Of a stretch of 64,000 nucleotides of DNA, positions 44,727-52,558 are shown one piece after another; within the stretch, counting starts at the first letter, position 1, and every line of letters begins with the position of its first letter. The stretch is from an uncultured Alistipes sp. Lineage in GTDB: Bacteria > Bacteroidota > Bacteroidia > Bacteroidales > UBA932. Where the stretch lies: contig UQUN01000001.1 of assembly GCA_900544175.1 (NCBI GenBank), positions 62,001-126,000 of the forward strand, read 5' to 3'. The position numbers were made by a program, and so were the translations under genes. The notes under the pieces are model-generated. The model was not told where the DNA came from and made no database searches. It saw only the letters and a list, made by a program, of their open reading frames with translations.

Positions 44727-45179
44727 TCAGTCTCTCCCGTACTGCTCATGATAAACACTGCCGTCTGGTTCCGGATGGATATGTTTCCATAGAACCAGTA
44801 TGTTCTCGTCGCCGCATCTGCGGTAGTTGATTCCATCCATTATCTCACGGATCAGGAACAGTCCGAGTCCTCCGATCTGTCTCTTCTCGGCAGGAAGTGT
44901 GATGTCTGTATTTCCAGCGGCGGTAGGGTCGAACGCAATGCCTTTGTCCCTTATCTCGAATGTAAGGCATCCGTCCTGAGTCCAGGCCGTCAGGTGTATG
45001 TCGCCATTACGCTCTGCATATGCGTATAGAATAATGTTGGTGACAGCCTCCTCTACTGCTACAAGCAGTTTTTCGGCGGAATCATATTCTATTCCTGCCA
45101 GTTTTCCTGCTGTCAGGACAAATTCCTTCAGGCGGGCTGTCTCGGAAATGCAGTTGCGCAATGTCAATTCTGTTTTCAT
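44727..45179 (-). CDS. Anti-sigma factor-type serine kinase (RsbW-like HATPase)
   Basis: 150 aa, a single GHKL ATPase domain. The N box is in LLVAVEEAVTNIILYAY, G1 is in FEIRDKGIAFDP, and the G2 region is QIGGLGLFLIREIMD. Such proteins bind and phosphorylate anti-sigma antagonists in partner-switch systems. No anti-antagonist or phosphatase gene lies next to it, so its partner is elsewhere. Confidence 0.88.
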   Translation of the reverse strand: MKTELTLRNCISETARLKEFVLTAGKLAGIEYDSAEKLLVAVEEAVTNIILYAYAERNGDIHLTAWTQDGCLTFEIRDKGIAFDPTAAGNTDITLPAEKRQIGGLGLFLIREIMDGINYRRCGDENILVLWKHIHPEPDGSVYHEQYGRD

Positions 45180-45223
45180 GTCAATATTGTCATTTTCCGT
45201 CAGGACAGTCTAAATGACGAAGT

Positions 45224-45231
45224 CAAATATA
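45224..45231 (-). promoter_or_regulatory. -7 box for the RsbW-like gene
   Basis: Minus-strand TATATTTG, 44 bp before the ATG. Confidence 0.5.
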
Positions 45232-45283
45232 GTGAAAGTTGCCCAAATACGGATGAAAAACGGAGGAATAATGATATAAGTAT

Positions 45284-45291
45284 TATTTTCG
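45284..45291 (+). promoter_or_regulatory. Near-consensus -7 box for the ATP-grasp gene
   Basis: TATTTTCG (last two bases off consensus), 4 nt before the ATG at 45296; same spacing as at the methyltransferase gene, again suggesting a leaderless transcript. Confidence 0.35.
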
Positions 45292-45295
45292 CGGC

Positions 45296-46189
45296 ATGAA
45301 AAGAGGTCTGCTGATATACCCCTCGACGACTCCGAGGGGGAACAATGCCTTCGGCTGGTTCCGGGAGGCGGCAGCCCGTCACGGGATGTCTGTCGAGGTA
45401 CTGTTCTACGGATATTCGGTGGCGGAGGCTCCTGAGGGCGCACCTGAGTGGAAACCGGATTTTGTCTTGATGCGCGGGTACAATACCGCATTGTCGCGGT
45501 GGTACGAGGCTCAGGGGGTGACGGTGGTCAATTCCACTGACTCGATGATTCTGTGCCGGGACAAATACCGCTGCTCGGAGGTTTTAGCTGCGGCGGGAGT
45601 CCCGGTGCCAGGGGCATTGTCCCTGGCGGAGGCAGAGGGCGGTGCGGCATTTCCATTTATCCTGAAACTCAATTACGGCTCCAAGGGGGAGAATGTCTTT
45701 CTCATCGGCAATGAGCGGGAGTACATGGAGGCTCTGGATGCCTGCCGCAGGGAGATGGACCGCCGTTTGGAGGATCTGTCGCGGGGCATAACCGAGTTCG
45801 GGGAGACTCCGGAGGAAGTGGCCTACGGCTGTACCCCGGTGCTCCAGGAGTTCATCGCCTCCAGCCGGGGCCGCGACATCCGGGTGTGGGTGACCGGGGA
45901 CGAGGTGGCCGGGCACGTGCTCCGCTACAACGACCGCAGCTTCAAGTCCAATTTTGCCGCCGGCGGCTCTTTCCGCCAGATACCCTTGCCGCCTGAAGCC
46001 GCTTCGACGGCCCTTGCCGCTGCCCGTGCCGCCGGCCTGTTCTTCGCAGGGGTGGATCTGCTCTTCGACGGGCACGGAGGATTCAAGGTCTGCGAGATAA
46101 ACGGCAACGCCGGCTTCCGCACTGCCTCATCCGACATCCCTGATGCACTGTTCAGAGCCCTGAGCCGGGCTTCAGGTCAGTCGGCGTGA
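45296..46189 (+). CDS. ATP-grasp ligase (RimK-like)
   Basis: 297 aa. The ATP-grasp core has LMRGYNTALSRWYEAQGV, the lysine-bearing FILKLNYGSKGENVFLI, VLQEFIASSRGRDIRVWVTG, and the metal-binding end VDLLFDGHGGFKVCEINGNA. RimK-like enzymes join an amino acid (often Glu) to a carboxylate on a protein, cofactor or peptide. The substrate is not indicated by the neighbours. Confidence 0.85.
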   Translation: MKRGLLIYPSTTPRGNNAFGWFREAAARHGMSVEVLFYGYSVAEAPEGAPEWKPDFVLMRGYNTALSRWYEAQGVTVVNSTDSMILCRDKYRCSEVLAAAGVPVPGALSLAEAEGGAAFPFILKLNYGSKGENVFLIGNEREYMEALDACRREMDRRLEDLSRGITEFGETPEEVAYGCTPVLQEFIASSRGRDIRVWVTGDEVAGHVLRYNDRSFKSNFAAGGSFRQIPLPPEAASTALAAARAAGLFFAGVDLLFDGHGGFKVCEINGNAGFRTASSDIPDALFRALSRASGQSA

Positions 46190-46253
46190 AATATTCACCC
46201 GTGAAAAATTTTCCTGTTGTTTCTTTTGATGGAAACAAATAGTTATATTTGCA

Positions 46254-46261
46254 CCCGGATA
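46254..46261 (+). promoter_or_regulatory. -7 box for the HigBA-like pair
   Basis: TATATTTG, 16 bp before the toxin ATG, with a TTTG at 46225-46228 (25-nt spacing). Confidence 0.5.
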
Positions 46262-46277
46262 CAGATAAAAAAGGCTG

Positions 46278-46619
46278 ATGAAACTTAAAGTAGTGTTGAT
46301 GGAAGAGGCGGATGCCTTTATGTATTCGCTTCCGCGAAAGGCATATCAGAAAGTTGTGTATAACCTGCTTAAGGTAGAGAATGGAATCTTGGACAAAGAA
46401 TTGTTCAAGAAGTTGGAAAATACGGAGATATGGGAATTGCGTACTTTGTTCGACGGTGTTCAGTACAGGCTGTTTGCCTTTTGGGACACGGAAGAGTGTG
46501 CGCTTGTCATCGCCACGCACGGCGTTATCAAGAAAACGCAGAAAACACCGGTCAAAGAGATAGCAAAGGCGGAAAAGATACGGAAAGAATATTTTTATCA
46601 CAAAAGACAAAATAAATAA
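46278..46619 (+). CDS. RelE/HigB-type toxin (Gp49-like)
   Basis: 113 aa. KLENTEIWELRTLFDGVQYR followed by LFAFWDTEECALVIATHGVI and a basic KKTQKTPVKEIAKAEK tail is the pattern of phage-derived Gp49-like/HigB ribosome-dependent mRNA interferases. It is followed 5 bp later by a helix-turn-helix protein, giving the toxin-first order of HigBA systems. Intact, unlike the pair at 27.5 kb. Confidence 0.88.
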   Translation: MKLKVVLMEEADAFMYSLPRKAYQKVVYNLLKVENGILDKELFKKLENTEIWELRTLFDGVQYRLFAFWDTEECALVIATHGVIKKTQKTPVKEIAKAEKIRKEYFYHKRQNK

Positions 46620-46624
46620 AGAAG

Positions 46625-46957
46625 ATGGCACAGATGAAACTTACCCCTTTGAGTGAGCACATAGATAGGGCCTTCGGCAAACCAGGCACTCCCGAACGCG
46701 ATGCCATGGAGGCACAGCTGCAGGAGGATGTCCACGCCTACATGGTCGGAGAGGCCATCAGGAAGGCGCGTCAGGAGCAGCACTTGACGCAAGAGGAACT
46801 GGGAGAGCGCATCGGTGTGCAGCGGGCACAGATATCCCGGCTGGAAAAGGGCAAAAGCATCATCACCCTGCCCACAATGAGTCGGGTGTTCAAGGCCCTG
46901 GGTATAGATACGGGCATACTCGACTTGGGCAGCGCAGGCAAGGTGGCACTGTGGTGA
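46625..46957 (+). CDS. XRE-type antitoxin (HigA-like)
   Basis: 110 aa. A short N-terminal helix region (SEHIDRAFGKPGTPERDAM) precedes an HTH_3 domain: RQEQHLTQEELGERIGVQRA and SRLEKGKSIITLPTMSRVF. It should neutralise the upstream toxin and repress the pair. Confidence 0.9.
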   Translation: MAQMKLTPLSEHIDRAFGKPGTPERDAMEAQLQEDVHAYMVGEAIRKARQEQHLTQEELGERIGVQRAQISRLEKGKSIITLPTMSRVFKALGIDTGILDLGSAGKVALW

Positions 46958-46961
46958 GCAT

Positions 46962-48068
46962 TCAGAAACCCACCTGTAACTGTGTGATGAGCATGTGCGA
47001 GGACGGAATGCCGCTGTAGATGCCTTCGCTCTTACTGGAGCGCTGCTGATAGACGTACTGTGCCTGGAGGCGGCATTTGCGGTAGATGTTCCACTGCAGT
47101 CCGAAGATATAGTTGCACTGCCAGTCGCTCAGGGCAATGTTCCGGTCCAGCCAGTCGACCGAGGCCACGATGTCAAGGAAGCGGGCAGGGGAACCTACGA
47201 GGGTGGCGTATGCCCCCCGGCTTCTGACATCAGCGTCAAGTCCTTCCATGTATTCGCTCCGGAGATATACCGGCCCGGCCTTAATCTCCGCTCCTGCACT
47301 CCATCTGTTCCTCCGGTATGTCTCGCCTTCCCTGAAGCAGCCGTAGGGACTGTCCGCCTTGGCTGTACCTTCTCCGATGTAGACGGAACCGTGCAGCTTG
47401 AGGAAACTTGCCGGCCTGAGAGCCAGGCTCGCGACAATATCCTTCCGGTTGTTGGTCTCGGCCGTATTGTATGGTTCTCCGCTGAACACGCCGATGCGGT
47501 ACTCGAAAAGATTGCGGCCGTCCTTCCCTATTTTCAGAAATGCACCGCCCGCTTCCAGACCAAGGTCCCTGCCTGCTCCTCCACCGAAGCAGATGTCCGA
47601 GCCGTCGATGCCCGCGAGGTACTGGACTGCCTGGGCTCCCTTTATTATTTCCAGGACGGAGGGAGACATATTGCTCTCGATAGAGAAGGGCGTCTTGTAC
47701 TGCCCGAGCCGGATGTAGAACGCATCCACGGGGCGGTATCTGACGAACAGCTCGTGCAGCCTGAATTTGGACAAGTCGGCCATGAAATAGAGGTCGAGAT
47801 GCCTGACGGGCCTGATGTCGGCGATGATCATTGCCCTGTACAGATTGAACTTGTTGAAGGCTCCGTCATGCGCCATGTCGTAGGTGTCGTATTGGTAACC
47901 GACCTGGGCATAGCCGCTTACGCTTACCTTTTCCGAGAGGAAACGGAGAATCCTGCTGCCCTTTGAGTCGTTCGCATTATCGATACCGAGGGTGTCTGTT
48001 GCCGCTGAAGAGCTGAGGCATGCAGCTGCGGTCAGGACGAGGGAGATGACGGTGGCCTTGAGGTGCAT
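46962..48068 (-). CDS. Outer-membrane porin (phosphate-selective porin O/P family)
   Basis: 368 aa with a signal peptide ending near SSAATD. Strand patterns of a beta-barrel are clear: VSGYAQVGYQYDTYDM, FNLYRAMIIADIRPVRHLDL, YIRLGQYKTPFSIESNMSPS, and a C-terminal SHMLITQLQVGF ending in Phe. OprP/OprO-like porins form anion channels; whether this one prefers phosphate cannot be told. Confidence 0.88.
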   Translation of the reverse strand: MHLKATVISLVLTAAACLSSSAATDTLGIDNANDSKGSRILRFLSEKVSVSGYAQVGYQYDTYDMAHDGAFNKFNLYRAMIIADIRPVRHLDLYFMADLSKFRLHELFVRYRPVDAFYIRLGQYKTPFSIESNMSPSVLEIIKGAQAVQYLAGIDGSDICFGGGAGRDLGLEAGGAFLKIGKDGRNLFEYRIGVFSGEPYNTAETNNRKDIVASLALRPASFLKLHGSVYIGEGTAKADSPYGCFREGETYRRNRWSAGAEIKAGPVYLRSEYMEGLDADVRSRGAYATLVGSPARFLDIVASVDWLDRNIALSDWQCNYIFGLQWNIYRKCRLQAQYVYQQRSSKSEGIYSGIPSSHMLITQLQVGF

Positions 48069-48120
48069 GGCTGTAGGTGTTGAGTCAGTTGTCCGGTTTT
48101 AGTGTCTGTTTAACAGGCGG

Positions 48121-48128
48121 CAAAAATA
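48121..48128 (-). promoter_or_regulatory. -7 box for the porin gene
   Basis: Minus-strand TATTTTTG, 52 bp before the ATG. Confidence 0.5.
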
Positions 48129-48144
48129 GCAAAACCTCCGGAAT

Positions 48145-48273
48145 ATGCAACTGACCCGTCCTGTAGGACTGCGCGCTTTTTGTCACGAAACCGCCATTTT
48201 CGCCAAGGTGGGCGTGAAGGACATCAATTTCCTCAAAGAACCGGTCAGTCCGAGGGTAGTGGCGGGCGAATAA
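48145..48273 (+). CDS. Unrecognised 42-aa ORF, possibly a gene tail
   Basis: A short frame from an ATG at 48145 whose second part (FAKVGVKDINFLKEPVSPRV) has protein-like composition and ends in VAGE. It overlaps nothing else and converges on the DUF169 pseudogene. It may be the 3' end of a lost gene. No family recognised. Confidence 0.25.
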   Translation: MQLTRPVGLRAFCHETAIFAKVGVKDINFLKEPVSPRVVAGE

Positions 48274-48280
48274 GCACGAA

Positions 48281-48996
48281 TCAGCTATTGTGGGTAATCC
48301 GTTCTTTTACTTTGTTCCATGCATTCGTATGGAAGAGGCAACAACGGTCCATTGTCCGGCACATTTCTTTGAAACGGCTTGCCGGAATCACAAAACTCAG
48401 CACATTGCTTTCTACATAAGGGCGCACGGAAGGGTCGAGCAGGCCTATAAACGTGCGGCGGCCGCCTATGCTGTTTTCTCTTACGGCCTGGGCGACGACC
48501 GATGAGCAGCCTGAACCGAAAATGCAGGAGACCGCATCATCGGCGTTGTTGTCGAAGAATGCCCAAGTTGCCAGTCCAGACAGCATGTCGGGAGTAGCAA
48601 AGAACAATATTCCTTCCATGGGCTCAAAACTCTTTGCGCGGTCAATCCGTATGAAATTGAGATACTTTTTAGCAGCCGGCCGTATATCAAGTCGTTCAAT
48701 GCACGTTATCACATCTTCCGAGAAGCTTTGTAGCGTTCTTTCTGCGACACGAAGCCGGGAACATGCTCAGGCATCGGAGCAAAGGCGGTATAGAGCTTGC
48801 CTCCGCCACAACCGATGGTCTCGGCACTCAGGCTAAGCCCTTCCCCTTTTCTCGCAGCATCCATGCCCTTAAAGAGACAACCGTTTATCTTATCTGTATC
48901 TGCCACCGGTTCGTTATCATAATAGAACAGAAGCGGAAGTTCCGCCGTTTCACCAAAAGCCTGGCGGTATTTGCTGATGAATGTCTGTATATCCAT
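48281..48996 (-). pseudogene. DUF169 family protein, frameshifted
   Basis: The ATG at 48996 opens MDIQTFISKYRQAFGETAEL and continues to VSQKERYKAS, then runs into a stop at about 48709. The rest (VITCIERLDIRPAAKKYLNF, IFGSGCSSVVAQAVREN) continues in another frame to 48281. Removing one TC from the GCTTCTCGG stretch near 48720 restores a single DUF169 protein of about 237 aa. The break therefore looks like a dinucleotide duplication. The family role is unknown; conserved Cys residues suggest a metal or cluster site. Confidence 0.82.
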
Positions 48997-49028
48997 ATCT
49001 TTTTTAGAATAAGTTGTTTTGTGCCGTA

Positions 49029-50231
49029 TCAGGCCGCTCTCTTGAACCGCATCCAGGTCCATTTGTGCCACAAGGTCTCCAGCGGGCCCTGTCTGTGGCG
49101 TGACAGCCACCATCTGCTCAGCAGCACCTGCAGCAGGAATACGGCGATTCCGATGAGCAGGCTGACCGTGTATCCGCAGTACGGGGCGAGGTTGAGGCCG
49201 ATGGGGAAATAAATCAATGCACCGGCCACTGACTGGAAGATGTAGTTGGTCAGACTCATACGGCCGTACCAGCGCAGGCCTGAGACGCTCTTGCGGAATC
49301 TGCCGCTGAGTCTGTATGACAGCATGAATGCGGATACCAGTACGAGGGTGAATGCCAGTTTCTGCCACATGTCGAGGGCCGTAGCTGCGGACTGGGCGGC
49401 TGTGCCCGGAGTCTGCATCGCCATCTCCTTCAATGCGTAGAGCGGGGCAAATGCCGTCGCGGCGGCTGCGAGGATGATGGTCCATGTGCGGGTGTTGTCC
49501 CCGTTGCCGCCATTGCCGCCGTTGTCGCTGAATATCCGCTTGCGTCCGAGCCAGTGCCCTAAAAGGAAAAGTCCGGCGGTCTGGACGAACCGGCCGGCAT
49601 TGACAGCCCAGAGGAGACTCGCCTTCTGCCCCAAGGTGATGTTTCCTAAGAAAAATGCCCCCGGCTCTCCTGCTTTCGTGTATTCGGCGGCCTCGGCGTA
49701 CATTTCGGCTACGTGCAGGTCCGGCAGGGTGTGTCCGGGGTTGATCAGTGCGGCGATGCAGTGGAACCACTCGACGGGCTGGAGCAGGAAGATGATGGCG
49801 GTGATGAAGATGGCCTTGTCGCTCCAGTTGCGTGTGAGCAGCAGCACGATGCTGACCACCGCGAAGAGCATCAGCACGTCGCCCGCGGGAAAGAATGCCG
49901 CGTTGAGTGTCGCGAACACGGCCAGCATCAGCATCCTCCACAGAAATCTCCAGCCGAAATCCTTCCCTTCTCTTTTCTGCCTGTCATTCTGAAGGAAAAA
50001 TGTCAGACCGAAGAGCAGGGCGAAAATGGCGTAGGCCTTTCCCGCGAAAAGGGAGAAGGTCCCGTCCAGCACTATCAGGTCGAGCGTACCGAGCCATGCC
50101 GGTGCGTCCGTCGGATACACCGGGTAGATAAAATGCTCCAGGTTGTGGACCAGTACAATGGCCATAACCGCGAATCCCCTCAGAGCGTCCACCGACTCAA
50201 TCCGGGAAGAATTGTTTGCGGGATGTTTCAT
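49029..50231 (-). CDS. DUF418 domain membrane protein
   Basis: 400 aa from the ATG at 50231. The N-terminus SRIESVDALRGFAVMAIVLV is typical of DUF418/heparan-alpha-glucosaminide acyltransferase-like membrane proteins. About 9-10 membrane segments follow, with FRKSVSGLRWYGRMSLTNYI and a C-terminal FLLQVLLSRWWLSRHRQGPL, LETLWHKWT. Possibly an acyltransferase or transporter; no substrate known. Confidence 0.85.
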   Translation of the reverse strand: MKHPANNSSRIESVDALRGFAVMAIVLVHNLEHFIYPVYPTDAPAWLGTLDLIVLDGTFSLFAGKAYAIFALLFGLTFFLQNDRQKREGKDFGWRFLWRMLMLAVFATLNAAFFPAGDVLMLFAVVSIVLLLTRNWSDKAIFITAIIFLLQPVEWFHCIAALINPGHTLPDLHVAEMYAEAAEYTKAGEPGAFFLGNITLGQKASLLWAVNAGRFVQTAGLFLLGHWLGRKRIFSDNGGNGGNGDNTRTWTIILAAAATAFAPLYALKEMAMQTPGTAAQSAATALDMWQKLAFTLVLVSAFMLSYRLSGRFRKSVSGLRWYGRMSLTNYIFQSVAGALIYFPIGLNLAPYCGYTVSLLIGIAVFLLQVLLSRWWLSRHRQGPLETLWHKWTWMRFKRAA

Positions 50232-50238
50232 AGGTCTG

Positions 50239-50246
50239 CAAAGATA
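50239..50246 (-). promoter_or_regulatory. -7 box for the DUF418 gene
   Basis: Minus-strand TATCTTTG, 7 nt before the ATG at 50231; a leaderless transcript is likely. Confidence 0.55.
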
Positions 50247-50382
50247 CGCCATTTGTTCTGTCGTCCGTGGTTTTATTGCTGCCGTTGTGGGGGGAGGCTG
50301 TCGATGGCTCGGGATTCGGGTGTATTTTGCGGTCGGGTCTGCATTGTTGTTCGGTAAAGTACAGAACGGGACGGGACAATGG

Positions 50383-50554
50383 CAACGGTAAGCAGAGTAG
50401 CGGGGCTATTTTGTAAGTCTTAAATTATCAGTACCTTACGAAATGGGTGTGATCTTTTCGAGATGTTTTTAGAGGTCAGGAAGATCAATGTCGGTTTGTA
50501 CATCCCTGAGTGTTAGTGTGTTATGGAAAAGGAGTGCTGCGCAACTTACCGTTG
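50383..50554. repeat. Composite repeat element 3' of RAYT-3
   Basis: 172 bp. Outer arms CAACGGTAAG (50383-50392) and CTTACCGTTG (50545-50554) are perfect. Inner hairpin at 50450-50487 with TGATCTTTTC and GGAAGATCA. Boxes AAATTATCAG and GAGTGTTAGTG on either side. The right arm overlaps the end of the RAYT-3 coding region. Same length and orientation as the copy at 51479-51650. Confidence 0.88.
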
Positions 50555-51415
50555 TCCTGAATGGAAAACTTGCCCGAGCAGACTGGCGCTGGTACGGGTC
50601 AGCCTGGCCAGTTGTTTGATGCCTAAACCGAAACGTTTGCGGAGAATATTGGCCAGCCGGTATCTTTCATCGATACTGAGGTTGTCCGGGGACTGTTTCC
50701 GGAATATTTCGAGACAGATATTCGTGACTGTGCCTGCCAGCTCGCTGTCGGTGTAGCGGGCCTTGTGAAGGATGCCGGCGGTGAGTTCCATTTCCATGCT
50801 GTCATTGCGTGAGAGGAAATAGAGCATCCTGACCGGTGTCCCGAATAGGTTCTCGACGAACCAGATATCCGTGTAGCATTCCGGACAGATGAGTCCGTCC
50901 GCTGTGACGGTGTATTGTCCAGGCAACTGTTGTCGGGAGCGGAACAGGCTGATCTGCCTGCGTTGGCTGAGATCTGCGATAGTGGTTTGCGGCAGGTTCC
51001 TGACAGGGATATTGCCGCCGTTGAAATACAGCGGCCCTGAACCCCACCTGTAATGTGACGGCAAGACAGCGAGACCGGCAGCTGTCGGATTTCGCAGGAC
51101 ATAGCATATTGCCCGCATCAGATATTCAGTGTCGTTAATCTCCTTCATGCAGATTTCAGCCCGGCTCATATCGGCCAATGTGAACAGACGTCTCCGATAT
51201 CCTTTGATGAAACTGCCGCACTCTTCAGCCGCTCCGTGAACGATGAAATGGACATGGTTGTCCATCAGGCAGAATGTCTTTACGGATACCGCTCTGTCCG
51301 CAATGCTCAACGGAATGCAGTTCATCCCGAAAATGTAATCAGTCTCTGTCTTGAAAATGAGTTCCTTTTCCAGTCCTGCCGTGCAGATATGCCAGAATTT
51401 CTTCTCCCGCTCCAT
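50546..51415 (-). CDS. RAYT-3: REP-associated Y1/HUH transposase-like protein
   Basis: 289 aa. FWHICTAGLEKELIFKTETD, HUH motif in CLMDNHVHFIV, catalytic Tyr in AICYVLRNPT, and a C-terminal DNA-binding-like region (DERYRLANILRKRFGLGIKQ). It is a clear paralogue of RAYT-2. It is bracketed by two 172-bp elements in direct orientation, forming a 1,268-bp cassette between the DUF418 gene and pgeF. The 3' element reaches into the stop codon, so gene and repeat are one unit. Confidence 0.88.
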   Translation of the reverse strand: MEREKKFWHICTAGLEKELIFKTETDYIFGMNCIPLSIADRAVSVKTFCLMDNHVHFIVHGAAEECGSFIKGYRRRLFTLADMSRAEICMKEINDTEYLMRAICYVLRNPTAAGLAVLPSHYRWGSGPLYFNGGNIPVRNLPQTTIADLSQRRQISLFRSRQQLPGQYTVTADGLICPECYTDIWFVENLFGTPVRMLYFLSRNDSMEMELTAGILHKARYTDSELAGTVTNICLEIFRKQSPDNLSIDERYRLANILRKRFGLGIKQLARLTRTSASLLGQVFHSGQR

Positions 51416-51478
51416 AATCTATCGCTTCTGTCGGTTAATGAATATCCCAAAGTTAGGTATAATATTCTGACTGTGCAA

Positions 51479-51650
51479 CAACGGTAGGCAGGAGAGCGGA
51501 GCGTTTTTGCAAGTCTTCTATAATCAGTAAATTACATGTGATGTGTGATCTTTTCGGGATGTTGTAAGAGGGCTGAAAGATCACACGTGCTTTCTATTGT
51601 TTTGAGTATTAGTGTTTTGCGAAAATGGGGCGCTGCACAGCTTACCGTTG
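51479..51650. repeat. Composite repeat element 5' of RAYT-3
   Basis: 172 bp. Outer arms CAACGGTAGG (51479-51488) and CTTACCGTTG (51641-51650). Inner hairpin at 51543-51586 with GTGTGATCTTTTC and GAAAGATCACAC. Boxes CTATAATCAG before and GAGTATTAGTG after. The hairpin starts at the same offset (67 from the left arm to TGATC) as in the other copy. Confidence 0.88.
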
Positions 51651-51708
51651 TGCGGGGAGGGAAAGTCTCTGTAGGCCGGCATCGGTGTCGGCGGACTGGC
51701 CGGACTGG

Positions 51709-52446
51709 TTAGAGATTGAGCATGATGGTGTTGACGGTGCGTCCGCAGGAGGGGCCTTCGCGGCGGGCGGAGAAAAAGCCGGGGTGGGTGTAGGTGTCGA
51801 TGCCGGCGGAGAGGATATGGCTGTCAGGGACACCGGCCCGGAACAGTGTCAGGCGGACGGCTTCCCAGAGGTCAATGTGCAGGCCGCCCTGCATGGTGCC
51901 GGGTATCCTGGGCCCACGGTCGGAGATAACCGGTCTGTCGGAGGAGTATGTTCCGGGGAGTCCGGCTTCCGGAAAGCCTGCGTCGAGGAAGGCCCGGGCG
52001 ACTTCGGGGCCGACCTGGAAGCTGTCGGGGCCTATGCCGGGACCGATGACCGCTAAGATGTCGGCAGGGCGGGTTCCGAACTCGCGGAACATCGCGGACA
52101 GGGTCTTCGCCGCGATTTTCAGCACCGTACCCTTCCATCCGGAATGTACTGCGGCTACTGCCCGACGGACAGGATCGTACATGAGCACCGGAATGCAGTC
52201 GGCGGTCCTGGCACCGATTGCCACTCCCGGCACGTCGGTTATCAGCGCGTCGAAGCCTTCGAGGTCTTCCCGCGTGAGAGCCGCCGACTCCACCACGGCC
52301 ACCCTGTCCCCATGCACCTGATGTGCCTGCACCACATGCATGGGAAGCGCGGTGTCCCTGAGCGGGGAGAATGCCGTCACGTCCGGGCTGATGCCGTAGC
52401 GCAGGAAGCCGGACAGGCTGTTGGACTTTATGCTGCTGATATTCAT
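51709..52446 (-). CDS. pgeF: Peptidoglycan editing factor PgeF (YfiH/laccase-domain)
   Basis: 245 aa from the ATG at 52446; an ATG at 52485 in frame would add 13 residues. It has the Cu-oxidase_4/DUF152 motifs: VVQAHQVHGDRVAVV, ARTADCIPVLMYD and AAVHSGWKGTVLKIA (His and Cys ligands), and IGPGIGPDSFQVG. Known PgeF proteins act on muropeptides or nucleosides in the cytoplasm. It stands alone between RAYT-3 and the AlbA_2 genes. Confidence 0.92.
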   Translation of the reverse strand: MNISSIKSNSLSGFLRYGISPDVTAFSPLRDTALPMHVVQAHQVHGDRVAVVESAALTREDLEGFDALITDVPGVAIGARTADCIPVLMYDPVRRAVAAVHSGWKGTVLKIAAKTLSAMFREFGTRPADILAVIGPGIGPDSFQVGPEVARAFLDAGFPEAGLPGTYSSDRPVISDRGPRIPGTMQGGLHIDLWEAVRLTLFRAGVPDSHILSAGIDTYTHPGFFSARREGPSCGRTVNTIMLNL

Positions 52447-52558
52447 GCTGATGTCGTTAAATTGTGCTGATTGGCTGTATTGCATTTACGTTTGCTTTGC
52501 TGTATGGCTCCCAATGAGAATTAATTGAAGGGCTCAAAATATATGTTGTCTTGTATGC

